Shown: one piece after another, positions 11,581 to 22,399 of the stretch | Layout: each line of letters starts with the position of its first letter | Numbering within the stretch: position 1 is the stretch's first letter | Origin: Trichinella spiralis | Lineage: Eukaryota; Nematoda; Enoplea; Trichinellida; Trichinellidae | Length of the DNA: 45,881 nt | Assembly: GCA_000181795.3 (NCBI GenBank) | Contig: CM012955.1 | Coordinates: 11,907,609-11,953,489, forward strand | Reading direction: 5' to 3' | Translations under genes and position numbers: made by a program | Notes under the pieces: generated by a model | Database searches by the model: none | What the model was told of the DNA's origin: nothing | Seen by the model: only the letters and a program-made list of their open reading frames with translations

Positions 11581-12499
11581 TTTGACGACGTCAGAATAAG
11601 TTGTCAAAAAGAATGATAAAAGATCAGTGAAAGAGGAAAAGAATTGGCATCCTTTGCCAAAGCGAGCGACAAACTCACTTTTCAAGCTTAATCCACCTGA
11701 TAACCAACTGCCAGCCACATTGTGACAGCTGTTGTTGACAAGTGTTCTTCATGTACTTACTACTACACATGCAGAATCAGAATTTTGAAACTTTATCATT
11801 TTTTGTTTGGCATTTATGAATTTTGTGCGAATGATTAAAATTGTTTTCACACAAATCAGTTTCAAAAGGGGGTTGGAAAGTATACGCAAATGAGCTTATT
11901 GATTATTGTTGATTCAAGTGTGTATAAGCATTTGATGGTGATCGGAATTTGTCGAGTGCTCTTGGAAAAGAATCAACTGCATTCAAATTGTCCATTATTA
12001 CAATTTTGAAAAAATTAAAAAGTAAAAACACAATAATAATAAAAAAAAAGAAATTTTCTACATACCTCGTAGATAATGTGTAAGAAAATGACGAATTCAT
12101 AGTTTGAATTTTGACAAAGTTTTCTGCGGCTATCTATCTTTGAATTGAAAATTGCTGCTTGCTGGTTGTTCTTTTCGACACATTGGAACAGAAGAGCAAG
12201 TTCGCCTCTGGCAGTGAACGAGCAAGCAGCCAAGCAAGCCAACAAGCACATATGGGCTCAAAGAGAAAAGCATCAATGACAAACCACTTTGCCAGTCGAC
12301 AAAATATTAAATTGAAAGCTTGCCGGATCGATGGATGCTTCTTGAGGCAGCAAGAACGAGTGTCGCCTTGTCGAACCGACCGAGGTCGGTGTCGCATCTT
12401 CATCGTGGTATAATTCATTTTTGCCCTCTGCTTTTGTACATTGGTCTACCTACAAAAGCATTCATCTCGACAAACATCGACTGTAGACTAGACAATTTT

Positions 12500-12538
<39 letters not shown>
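12500..12538. repeat. CA/TA compound microsatellite
   Basis: About twelve CA units run directly into about eight TA units in non-coding DNA. Confidence 0.95.
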
Positions 12539-12539
<1 letters not shown>

Positions 12540-14326
12540 CGTATATTAATTTAATTACCCGATTGCTTCTTCTTCTTCTTCTGATTTTTCATTTTTAATT
12601 ACTTTTCATCGTATCTGCTATCAACTTTGGTTGCGAAGCAACGATGCGAAACTTCTTACCCAACAACAAAAAGGAAGACAGGCAATTTTACCGTTAAGCT
12701 TCTTTTCACCTGTCGTACAATTCACATTTTGTTAAATTAAAATGTGAATATGTGTGTCGCTTTGTTTTCAAAAATCGACCTAATTCTGAAACAAAATTTT
12801 ACAATAAATTAATTTTAAAAAATGAATAATGAACATGCGAATATTAAAATTTTGATATGCTCGAGTGAAAAAAAAAGAAAATGAGATAAAATTGAACACA
12901 ATGCTAACTGTACTCAATAATATTTTCCATTTTGCCGGTTGTTCATATTGCTTGAACTAGAAGTGTTCCATTGTTGACCTATTCGATATTATCATTATCA
13001 TCATCATCATATCGTTTTTGGACGTTGAAGCATTTTATTCAATTTGACATTTGCATTGAAAAATGATAATTTCAAATTTGTACATTTATCGGTTGTTATA
13101 CTTTTCGTTTGAGCTTTCCATTAGAGTATTATTCTTTTTTTTTCGTTCTTTTAATATTCCAATCTTGAATAAACATGTTGACAAAATTGGCACTTGTTTA
13201 TTTGTGGTATTGTTGGAAAATCTTTCCAACAGCATAGCTGTACGATGACAAGAGCGAATGCAGCATTATTGTCAACTTTCACAAGTGCCTCTATGTGGAA
13301 GGGAAAATGGCTACTTGATGGCAATTTTTTCCTTCACGACAAGGTGTGTTGTTCAACGTGAGCAAAGTGAAAAGCGGATTTGACCTTAAACTGTGCATTA
13401 TTGATGATGACAAAAGTATCCTCAGCCGGTGACCTCATCGCGGCGAAGCAATGCCAAAGGTCGACACAACAACACCGTATCCATTTGCAGAATAAGGAAA
13501 TAGCCCTTCTTGCATTGTCCTCGTATAAAATTGATTCGAGCTCACTGGACGAACACCAAGTACAGTTCGTCTCGGCTAGTTGCTAATAGTTCGAAAAGGG
13601 GAAAAGCACACAGCAGCAGCAATTTCTTGGGATTGGGGGAGGATTCATTTTTCTATTCGCTCAATTCTCAACAAAATTTGTTTTCAAAATTGAATTTCAA
13701 TTCTTCAATTATACGTGAAAAGCCACCGGATATTGCTTCGCTTCTTTCTTTTCTTTTTTTCCAACAACAAGTTGATGGTGTCAATTTGACAAGTGCCAAC
13801 ATTTTTCACCATTCACATCCGCCGTCCACTATTCGAACCGACCAGTGAGTGAGTGAATTGACAGGCTGACTTGGTGCTACAACAATTGCAGCTTATGAAC
13901 AGCATTGCAGAAATGATGAAATCAATGAATAACAAATTGACCCAAATTGCACCACTCGTCATTGTTGCGATCAAGTCGTTCAACTTTTACTAGCGACCCT
14001 GTCAACTGGTTGGTTTTGATCATCATTAGCTTGCTGATTTATGAGTCGGCAGTGCTTTGTAAAAATGCTGCAAACTGGCTTTTGCAGAGAAGATTTATCG
14101 TGAAATTACAGCCAACTTGGAAGAATGGGAAAAAGGCAAGCGAACGAATATTGCAGATGTTTCGTTCGTGTTTGTCGACAATGCTGAAAGCAGAGGAAAA
14201 AAGCCATCAGCAGAGAAACAGGAGGAAGAGCAGAAGAGGGGGAAGCTTGAAGAAGAGCAATAATAATAGTTAATAGAATGAGAATAGAAAAGTTCATCTT
14301 TTCCAAGTGGCTATTTCCACATTTGT

Positions 14327-14352
14327 ATACATCTATATATATATAGATGTAT
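14327..14352. repeat. Perfect 26-base palindrome
   Basis: The arms ATACATCTATATA mirror each other exactly with no spacer. The core is AT alternation but the outer ACATC/GATGT arms are not simple repeat. It could form a cruciform or be a chance extension of a TA microsatellite. Confidence 0.85.
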
Positions 14353-16533
14353 TGTTGTTCAGTTACACCTGCCGGGTCAGCTTCTGGTAGCACCTCCAGC
14401 TGACGAGCACATTGTTTAGCAGAGAAATTAATCGCAACGAAGATTTGCAAACAGTGACAACGTCGGCTCTTGAGCTTGCTTGAAAGCTTGAACAAAGCCG
14501 TGCCGACCAGCTTATTAAATGGTGCTCGTGTGGCAATCTTTTTTTGAAAATCGTTCAAGCAACGCATTAGCTGCAGCTCTGGACGGCTTGAGCGCGCAGA
14601 TGTTCACCTTGATAATCTGCTTAAGCGAAAAGCTGGGCCATCCATCTTGTTCGCCGCTCTCCAAGTCTCTCGGCTCGGTGAACCTTCTTTTTCAGACAAT
14701 GAACATTCTTTATTTTTTTTTCTTTCACTATTCAAAGCTTTTCTCCCATTATTAGAACTTCAATATTTCTATTACGTTATGTTTAACATCTGCAACTGAT
14801 GGTCAAGTTCCAAGTAATATAGAATGATGATAATAAAGCCAATAAAAATTATAAGCTGTATGTTGCAAAGAAAGCAACAAATAAACATTAAATGGCAAAT
14901 CAACTGAACCAATGAAATTGTTAAGAGAATTTTCATAAAACTTTTTGCATTTAAACATCCCACGAGCAATTAATTCACTTTGAAAAGGTGCAAAATTGTT
15001 GCCCATCCTTTTGCAATCTTTCTCTCTCTCTCTCTGAAGATCTTTGCCAAAGTGGAAAGCAAATTTAATTTCTTCCCACCATGCCAAGCTGGTGAACATT
15101 TGGAAAATAAAAATCAATTTTAAATTTTATCTTTTCCAAACTGCAAGCAGCCAACGCTTGCCGACGTTGGGCGTTGGAAAATTTCATGAACAAAGCGAAA
15201 AGTGGACACAAAACATTTGCCGCCGTCACTGTTGGCAAAGCTTATTTGAAAAGCGGATGATAAAGTTGGCCAACCAGTTGGCTGATTTCGAAAATTAAAA
15301 GCGAAATTAAATGCTCGCTTGAAACTTGCAAAATGAATGCATATATTTTCATTTTGAAAAATCAAAAAAAGAAGCACCCCGGTGAGTTTGTAATGGGGTG
15401 CCATTTTTGCCCGAAGCAATTTGCCACGATGATCAATAATATTTGCCCTTTTTCACTTTGTGAAAAGTTAATCGATTAAGCGATGTGTTTGTTAGTCGAT
15501 GTTGTTTTCATATGTGCTAATACTGAAAATTCACAAACAAACAAACGAGATAAAAAAATGAATAAAAATTTCTTCGACAAAAGTGAAGCTCTGAAGCGTG
15601 GTATGAGGAGAAAGAAAAATCGATCCGGATACCCGTGTCAGAATTGTAATTGCTCCAAAAGCATCAATGCGATTGGGTCAATTGAGGAAGGAAGCTTTTC
15701 CATTTCGCCGTGCAACTAGCTTTGACAGGTCCGAGCAAAAATTAACAACGCTACAATGCTTCATCTGAACAATTCAATTTCAACTATTCGATGAATGAAA
15801 GTCGAAGAAAAAAGAAAAGCAAATAAATAAAACAAAAAAAGAAGAGCAACAAAAATTACATTCCCATATTCAAATATTTCAATAAATTATGAAATGCTGT
15901 TTTACGAAAAGTGTATCCATATATAATTCATTACAAATTTGCACAGAAATTGAAAATTGTAACATTTTCTGATTAAATTTAAACATATCGATTTTGTTCG
16001 TTTAAATTCTTATCATTATTTCTTAATTTTGTCAACAATTTAAATTTATTCAAAAATGCATACATTTATAGAAAATGCCCTTATTTCAAAAAAAAAATTG
16101 ACAATGCAATGATGACCATGCTATCAGTCATTTGAAAAACCTTATCCAAAGTCATATTAACACTTTTGTAAATAAGGCCAGATTATAATTCTTTTCGATG
16201 AGAAGTAAAATTATCAAATTGAAGCATCATCACGTATTTTTTTTCTTTCTCAAAATGCACAAAGTATGGGGTGCAAAAATTTTGAAATAACAGAGTAAAG
16301 TAGAAATAATTTTGCTCAAACGTTATAAAAGAAAAAGGTAAAATGATTTTGTTTTATAATGAAGAAAAAAGTAATTATTTTCTCATTTCCCCCCCATTCT
16401 CCAGATGAAGTCTGAGAATATCCCATCCACATCGCCAATATCCCGTAGTTAAGATTTCGTAATTGAAAACAAAAAAAGAAGCCGATCCGTGATACTCGAC
16501 CTGCCCTGACCGTTTTTATCCTTTTTCCTTCAG

Positions 16534-16767
16534 GCAGATTGACGTGGGTCGATGGAAGGGTGCATTCCAACGCCTCCAAGCTACTTGGCGGCGCCATACA
16601 GCCGCCTCAAGTGAATTCCCACCGTGATGGACAGTTGCTGGCCAACGGTCAAGAGCATCGACAAACAGCTGCACGTGGCTATCCACTTTGTAAAACAAGC
16701 TTAAACGCTTCCAACGAAGACTTTCGGCACGTTTCCTTAGAACAATGCTAGTGTCGACCGGACGCAG
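16534..16767 (+). other. Exon-like island with strong splice sites
   Basis: A pyrimidine tract ending CCTTCAG is followed by 234 GC-rich bases and a donor GCAG|GTCAAG. All three plus frames stop before the donor, so on this strand it would be a non-coding exon, or a terminal coding exon in the frame holding LTWVDGRVHSNASK. The minus strand is open across the whole island (KVDSHVQLFVDALDRWPATV) but lacks a good donor. Unresolved. Confidence 0.25.
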
Positions 16768-16779
16768 GTCAAGTGGGTA

Positions 16780-18400
16780 TCCAAAAATCAACCAAAAAAA
16801 GCATCATCACGCAGAACAGTAAATGAAAACTTTTCCTCCATTCACACATTGTATACATACATGCATGCGTATGAACGAATGCACCTGTATCCCTCTCTCA
16901 TTCTCTGTGTGTGTGTAGGTAGGTAGGTGCATATTTATTGTGTTTTACAAATGTTTTGAAAACAACATTTCAAAATGCAGCAGTAGACATTAAATATTTT
17001 CGAGATGAACAGCACATTCGCATTAATGAGTGAAAACCAATAAAAGAATTAAAGTTTCAAATTCTTCAAAGCAGCATTTAGAAAAATGTGTGCACTACGT
17101 ATGAATTTAAACTTAAACTTCTTAAATGAAAGTATTCGACATTTTCAATTGAACATGTGCACTAAAATAACATCTGCTAATGTTTGCTGCTAAACTTCAG
17201 TTGGTTGTGTACTAAATGGAGCCCATTTCCATCACATTTATCAGACGAACATTGATATCACTCGAAAGCACTCAGATTATTGATTGAGTACACAACGTGG
17301 ATTGGGCCATTTGCGTAGCAGTTCTGTATAATTTTTCGCAAGGCTAACTTGGATCCACTTCATCCAAGTGGACGTTCAAATATTAACCTTGTCCACCCGG
17401 CGCCTGTCTGACCGTTCCTATCATGACCTAAGCACAGCCACCGGTTATACACTTGCAGCTGGTGAATTGGCGCCATACAGTCAGTCATCTTTTACCCGCT
17501 CAAAAGTCAATTCACTTTCCTCTTCTCAAACAGCATAATTAAACACGGGCAACCGAAATAATTACAACTAATTTAACTTATTTTTTATCCATCAAAACTA
17601 TAGCCACGTGCAATTAGCCAATCATATTCTGCCAAAAATATGGTCGTCGATGAATGCAGACAATTGAATCATTTACAAAATTATAATACTTTCGTAATAA
17701 GGCAAAAAAATTATTCCAAACAAGCAAATTTAAGCAGATTAATTTCATTTAATAAATTGAGCCCAAACCAAAGACATTCCACATCCGAATTTTGTCTGGT
17801 GATTTAGCAAAATTTTAATTTTCAATTTTGTGTTGAAATTTTCTCATTCATTTATAGAAAAGTTTATAAATGCGAAAATGAACATGGTTAGGGACAGGGC
17901 ATACATTTCAAAGAAAAACACCAGAAAATAATTTTGATGGCAAAAAATTCTGAAATGAAATGAGAAAGCGGTGAATAAATGGGGGCCCCGGTGCGAGTCG
18001 CATCAGACCTAGATAAAACAGCACACCGTCGCCAGACGCTGGAGAGAAATTTCAGGCGCAAGTGATTTGCATAATTGAAAAACAACCTCCACGTAGCCTG
18101 AATTGGGGTTTGAATTGAACGCTGAATTTATTTGCCTTTCTTTCTGAGAACTTCAACTTCACTCGATTGAATGTAAAATAGAAAATGAAAAATTCAAATT
18201 CTAACAATCAAAATAATCTCAAATATTGAAATATCATCAATATTTCTCGTCTACAGTCATAAATTTCTCGCAGTTATTGAACAAACAAACGACTTGTTGA
18301 TTCGATTGCGCTGATACATTATATACTAATTTTAGGTTCCATTTTTTAATGCAAAAAATTAAATTACCATAAAAATGAAAAGAAAAGAAAAAAAAAGCAC
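16780..18400. other. Mostly AT-rich spacer
   Basis: Contains a GT microsatellite near 16906-16920, GC-richer blocks near 17280-17480 and 17980-18100, and a short hairpin at 17354-17372 (TCCACTT, AAGTGGA). No gene is supported. Confidence 0.4.
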
Positions 18401-18474
18401 AACTTACCAAAACGGACGTCTTCAGATTGTTGAAGTCGAACTGGTCGTTGCGCTGTTTTGAAATTATAATAAAA

Positions 18475-18570
18475 ATGGACGAATTTTCGAATCCAATTTG
18501 TACGACGATCGACGTCCAATCTCTGTTCGACGAAAAAAACCAGTCTTTGCAGTCGTCGCGAAGCACTACT
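18475..18570 (+). CDS. Candidate upstream first coding exon of the innexin
   Basis: An ATG in good context (AAAATGG) opens 32 codons (MDEFSNPICTTIDVQSLFD and on) to a donor ACT|GTAAGA. The phase is 0. An acceptor at 20131-20133 (TACATTCAG) leads, also in phase 0, through 17 open codons (SVHHKYVLGDISDIVFK) into the innexin ATG at 20185. Joined, the innexin would gain 49 residues. The intron would be about 1.56 kb, longer than the others in this gene. The rival reading is that the acceptor at 20133 takes a trans-spliced leader or a UTR exon and translation starts at 20185. Confidence 0.4.
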
Positions 18571-18659
18571 GTAAGATTGTTTCAAATCACGCACTCGTAT
18601 GCAAATTTTTTATTCCACTCAATTTTGCACCAATAATTGAAGCGATGCAATTTTACACT

Positions 18660-20130
18660 CTGTAAATAAGAAGAAAAAAGAAAAACAACTACACGGACGG
18701 AACTTTACAAATCAACAAATATTTTAAGCATCTTTACTTATCAAACGCATTTATTCCACAACGTTAATTTGGTTCGTGTTTTTTTTATCAGTGGTTAGAT
18801 TTGGCATCATCTACTTTACAACAAAGAACATTATTACATTCTATTAGAACATAATTCAAAGCAAGTTGCGACTGAAAACAAAATAGACAACTGCCACTCA
18901 TCGAGATTTTTCGTGTTCTTTTGAAAAATTTTAAAAATTCAAATTACTTTGTATTTACACTTCGGATGAAATATCAAACTGAAAAATACATTCAATTCAT
19001 TAAATTAAAAATAATAATTTCGTTTTTAAAAAAACAACAAAAAGTTTTTGTATTTGTTTCTTTTATTCCACATCATCAGCAGAATTGGAACAAGATATTA
19101 AGTCAATAGAAGTGTTTTTTTTTCTTTTTATGAATAAATTGTTTCAATTTCTCTGGCTTCACTTTGATTAAATAAAAAATAGTTTGCTTTTCATATAATT
19201 TGCTAATGTAATTGCGTCAAATTGATTCTTTGAAATTGAGTCGAAATAATAAAATGCAAGTTTACACAATCATAACACGGTCCTTTTTTTAAGTGGTTTC
19301 ATTTTAAAGGGCACACAACCAACCAAAATAAACAATTCTTTTTCAGCCACAAATTTTCTTATTATTAATTATTAATCATATTAAAAATTAAACCTAACAA
19401 ACAATTCAATGCATTCAAATAAGACAAAAAACTACAAAAAGGAGTACACGATTTGCTTAATTTTATCATTCAAATCGAAACAAGACTTCTAGTATGGGAA
19501 AAAAATCATCTAAACTATTTAACACCCTGAAAAAGACCAAATCTATAATTATTTTATAATAATTTAGTACAAATATTTCTCGAAAGCATAAATAATAAAA
19601 AAACAGCACTATGAAATTTAAAAAGCATTTACAGTATAAAAATTGTTTGAAAGTCAAGTTCAAATATCAAAAAACAAATTTACTTTTTTATGCAATAATT
19701 AAAATTAAAATTAAAAATATGCATTAATAGTCATAAATATATTTATTTATGAAATAAATAAATAAAAATAAACAATATATCATTTGAATTCATAAAATTT
19801 TTGAGGTATATATTTGAAATAATACCGCCGATTAAATTTTTAAAAAATTTACCTGCATATTTTTTGAAACATTAAAGATACTTATCGGCCGCGTTCATTT
19901 GTGAAGCTTTTCGGCTACCGTTACGCTGTGTTGGTACGACTGTCTGTTATTTCAGTTTTCTACTATTATTTTTCACATCAAACTTTTCACGTTTTCATTT
20001 GAACTTATTTTTATTTCACGTGATTATTATTTTACAGGTATTAAAAATTATTTTATTCACTGTTATTCAGATGTTTTTTATTATTAAAATCAGATTTAAT
20101 ACAAACATGACTGTATAAAAATGATACATT
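18660..20130. other. AT-rich DNA upstream of the innexin core
   Basis: Very AT-rich with no coding frame. A GC-richer patch at 19880-19950 could be promoter DNA. If the upstream exon at 18475 is real, this is intron 1. Confidence 0.5.
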
Positions 20131-20184
20131 CAGAGTGTTCATCATAAGTACGTTTTAGGTGATATTAGCGATATTGTCTTCAAA

Positions 20185-21828
20185 ATGTTTCCCCTCGATA
20201 ACAAGTTCGATATGTTTTTCAACTTTTATGGTTTTGAAGATTTCATCGATCGCATGCACTTTTTGTTTACGGTGAAAGTGGTTGTTACTTATTTAGTCGT
20301 CATGTCTTTCACCGACATTCTGACTCCACGTATCAAGTGTTGGAGTCCTCATCATTTTGTGAAATCCTGGGAGCAATATGCCGAAACATACTGCTTTATT
20401 CATTCCACGTATTATTATACCAACAGTTCTATTGTGTAAGTGCTTTCGTGTTTCTGTTTTTATTTCATGATAAAATTTCAATTTATACGTTATGAGAATA
20501 TACGTTATAACTCGGCAACAAACGCCAAACATTAATACATTATCAATAGAACAGAATCGAAGTCAACTTTTCAGACATACGTAAATAAAGAAAATATTAA
20601 ACAAGCAAAAAATTGTCGACATTACGTTCAACTAATATTATTATTTAGAGAAGGTACGGAGGGAAAAAAGCACGGCTTTCATTTTTGGGCGACATATGTA
20701 CTGGCAATTCAGGCTATATTATTTGCCACGCCCGCAGTGATTGCCGCATTTCTTACAAAGAGTATGAAATTAGTTGACCTACTTATTTAAACTGATAAAT
20801 TATTCGTTTTTCAGAACCTACTGCGAATATTTTGTCATTAATAAATACCAATGTGGAATCCCCGTCGAAAGAAGATGAAATTAGTAAACATCTGCAGTTC
20901 AAACTGAGCAGTTATTTAAAATTCTACAGAATCAACAGCAGCATTTTTGGGTTCAACAATGTCGCATGTTCTTATTTAACATTAAGCCACGCTTTTGTAA
21001 AATTCCTTTTTCTGACAAATGCAGTAACTCAGTTTATCGCAGTCAGTTGGATTTTCAAAAGGAAGTCTTTCTTTTGGGGTGTCGAAGTTGCAGTTGAATA
21101 CTTAAAAACTGGCAAATGGAGTCAGAGTGAACATTTTCCAATTACCACTTTGTAAGTATCCGATGTAAATTATATTCGACTCTTTTCTATGCTAATGCTT
21201 ATTGGAAATTTTGTTCAGCTGCGATTTCAATGTCAGAGAAATGAACCAAGTAATAAATCACACAGTTCAATGCATGATTGGTGTGAACGCAATTCATGAC
21301 AAATTCTTCTTTCTCCAATGGTTTTGGTTATTCTTTTGTTCTATAGCAACAACTGCTCATTTCATTATATGGACGAGATCTTCGTTTTCCTTGTCAAATC
21401 ATGTCGACTTTATCAACCAGTGCTTGGAATTGACAACAAAAGATAAAGACAAGTATCACAATGATCTGGTGGTAAAGTTTACAAAAGAGATACTGCAATG
21501 GGACGGTGTAAAGCTGCTTCAACTTATTAAATTCAAATTGAGCAATATAGCTGCCAAAACTATTACCAGAAATTTATTCAGGTAAATATATATTTATTTC
21601 AAAACCAGTATATTAAACATACAATGAAAGAAGAAAATCAAAAGATCAAATTTAATTTCCAATAAATTCAGAGAGTTCACCAAAGAATGTTGCGTCACCA
21701 GTGGAAATGAAGAAACCGTCATTTCAATAGAAAACAGCAGAGAAGAACGTAGAAATCAAAAAAATGGTGAAAGAAAACAGACACTGCCGTTTCCAAGAGA
21801 TATGTTTACCATAGTAATAGAAAAATAA
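20185..21828 (+). CDS. Innexin (gap-junction channel subunit), five exons
   Basis: Exons are 20185-20435, 20649-20761, 20815-21151, 21219-21581 and 21672-21828; all introns are GT-AG (donors GTAAGT, GTATGA, GTAAGT, GTAAAT) and phases agree, giving 406 residues. Innexins assemble into intercellular channels in invertebrate plasma membranes. Seen: the N-terminal FEDFIDRMHFLFT, four hydrophobic segments (about 27-46, 95-118, 173-200, 264-285), two cysteines in each extracellular loop (C52 and C70 in loop 1, KCW...YCF; C235 and C252 in loop 2, FCDF...VQC), and a charged C-terminal tail. The WEQYAE.YC signature is closest to nematode innexins. The usual YYQW at the start of TM2 is replaced by FHFWATYVL, so this is a divergent member. 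An N-terminal extension is possible. Confidence 0.92.
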
Positions 21829-21837
21829 AATCAAACA

Positions 21838-21843
21838 AATAAA
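21838..21843 (+). promoter_or_regulatory. Polyadenylation signal, innexin
   Basis: AATAAA lies ten bases past the innexin stop. Another copy overlaps the stop codon and a third is at 21927-21932; the third leaves a 3' UTR of more usual length. Confidence 0.45.
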
Positions 21844-21926
21844 AATTCGCTTTCGAAATACATATGCCATTTATGCAATTTTAAAAAATGAAGTTTCACC
21901 ACGTATCACTTTCAATTCATCCACTA

Positions 21927-21932
21927 AATAAA
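21927..21932 (+). promoter_or_regulatory. Alternative polyadenylation signal, innexin
   Basis: AATAAA about 100 bases past the stop codon, in a suitable position for the 3' end of the innexin transcript. Confidence 0.5.
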
Positions 21933-21976
21933 GATGCAGGTCGCGTACAGTCGTAGCTGACACTTCAAATAAAACG

Positions 21977-21991
21977 GTTACCAATGGTAAC
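21977..21991. promoter_or_regulatory. X-box-like palindrome (RFX type)
   Basis: GTTACC AAT GGTAAC is a perfect 6+6 inverted repeat with a 3-base spacer. The RFX/DAF-19 X-box consensus has a 2-base centre, so this is one base too long. It lies just past the innexin 3' end. Confidence 0.3.
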
Positions 21992-22019
21992 GATCATCAC
22001 CTCAGATGCGAAAGCCCCA

Positions 22020-22290
22020 CTAGGATAACACTGTGCATCAGTGAAGATCATCAGTAAGAAGCAGAAGATGCTGAACCCATATATCTGTCAACATTATCCA
22101 GGGCTGTGCATTATTCACTTCGTTGGACAGTGTCTTATTTCCAGAATCTGAACCCATTTATCGTTGCAAGTTTCACAACTGTCTTCTGTCCACTTCTTCG
22201 GACAGTGTCGTCTTCTCAGATATGGAACCAATATATGGTCTACCTTATTCAGAGCTGTTTTCCATTCACCTTCTTGAACAGAATTTTACT
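22020..22290. repeat. Degenerate tandem repeat, unit about 76 bp, three or more copies
   Basis: Marker blocks CTGAACCCATATAT, CTGAACCCATTTAT and TGGAACCAATATAT recur at about 22071, 22148 and 22223, spaced 77 and 75 bases, each preceded by a related ACAGTGT/CTTCT region. The last two copies share one open frame on the plus strand (22123-22356) with repeated EPIY; the first is in another frame. It is either a decaying minisatellite or the remnant of a repeat-containing coding sequence. Confidence 0.6.
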
Positions 22291-22399
22291 TACAAAGTGG
22301 CTACGGTACAACAGATTCCCATTCAGATCTTGTATCAAATACAAATTGTGAAATAAGAAGTGAATAAGAGCTAGCAGAGCGCATTTTAGTCATAGTTTC

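Larger units (their letters stand above)
11200..16480. other. Mainly AT-rich, with scattered GC-rich islands
   Basis: GC-richer blocks at about 12160-12420, 13390-13600 and 14350-14680 stand out from low-complexity DNA. The frame at 14519-14755 on the plus strand begins MVLVWQSFFENRSSNALAAA and looks protein-like, but turns into phenylalanine-rich low complexity and has no supporting signals. No gene is claimed. Confidence 0.4.

Noticed and set aside
13358-13367. GTGAGCAAAG, identical to the 5' end of miR-87
   Set aside because: The rest of the mature sequence differs and no complementary arm lies within about 80 bases, so there is no hairpin precursor.
13825-13850. tRNA B-box-like GGTTCGAATAG on the minus strand
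   Set aside because: No A-box or cloverleaf can be drawn around it.
17980-18110. Minus-strand SGDGVLFYLG as part of a laminin G domain
   Set aside because: The short match to LamG strands is not supported by flanking sequence or a complete exon chain.
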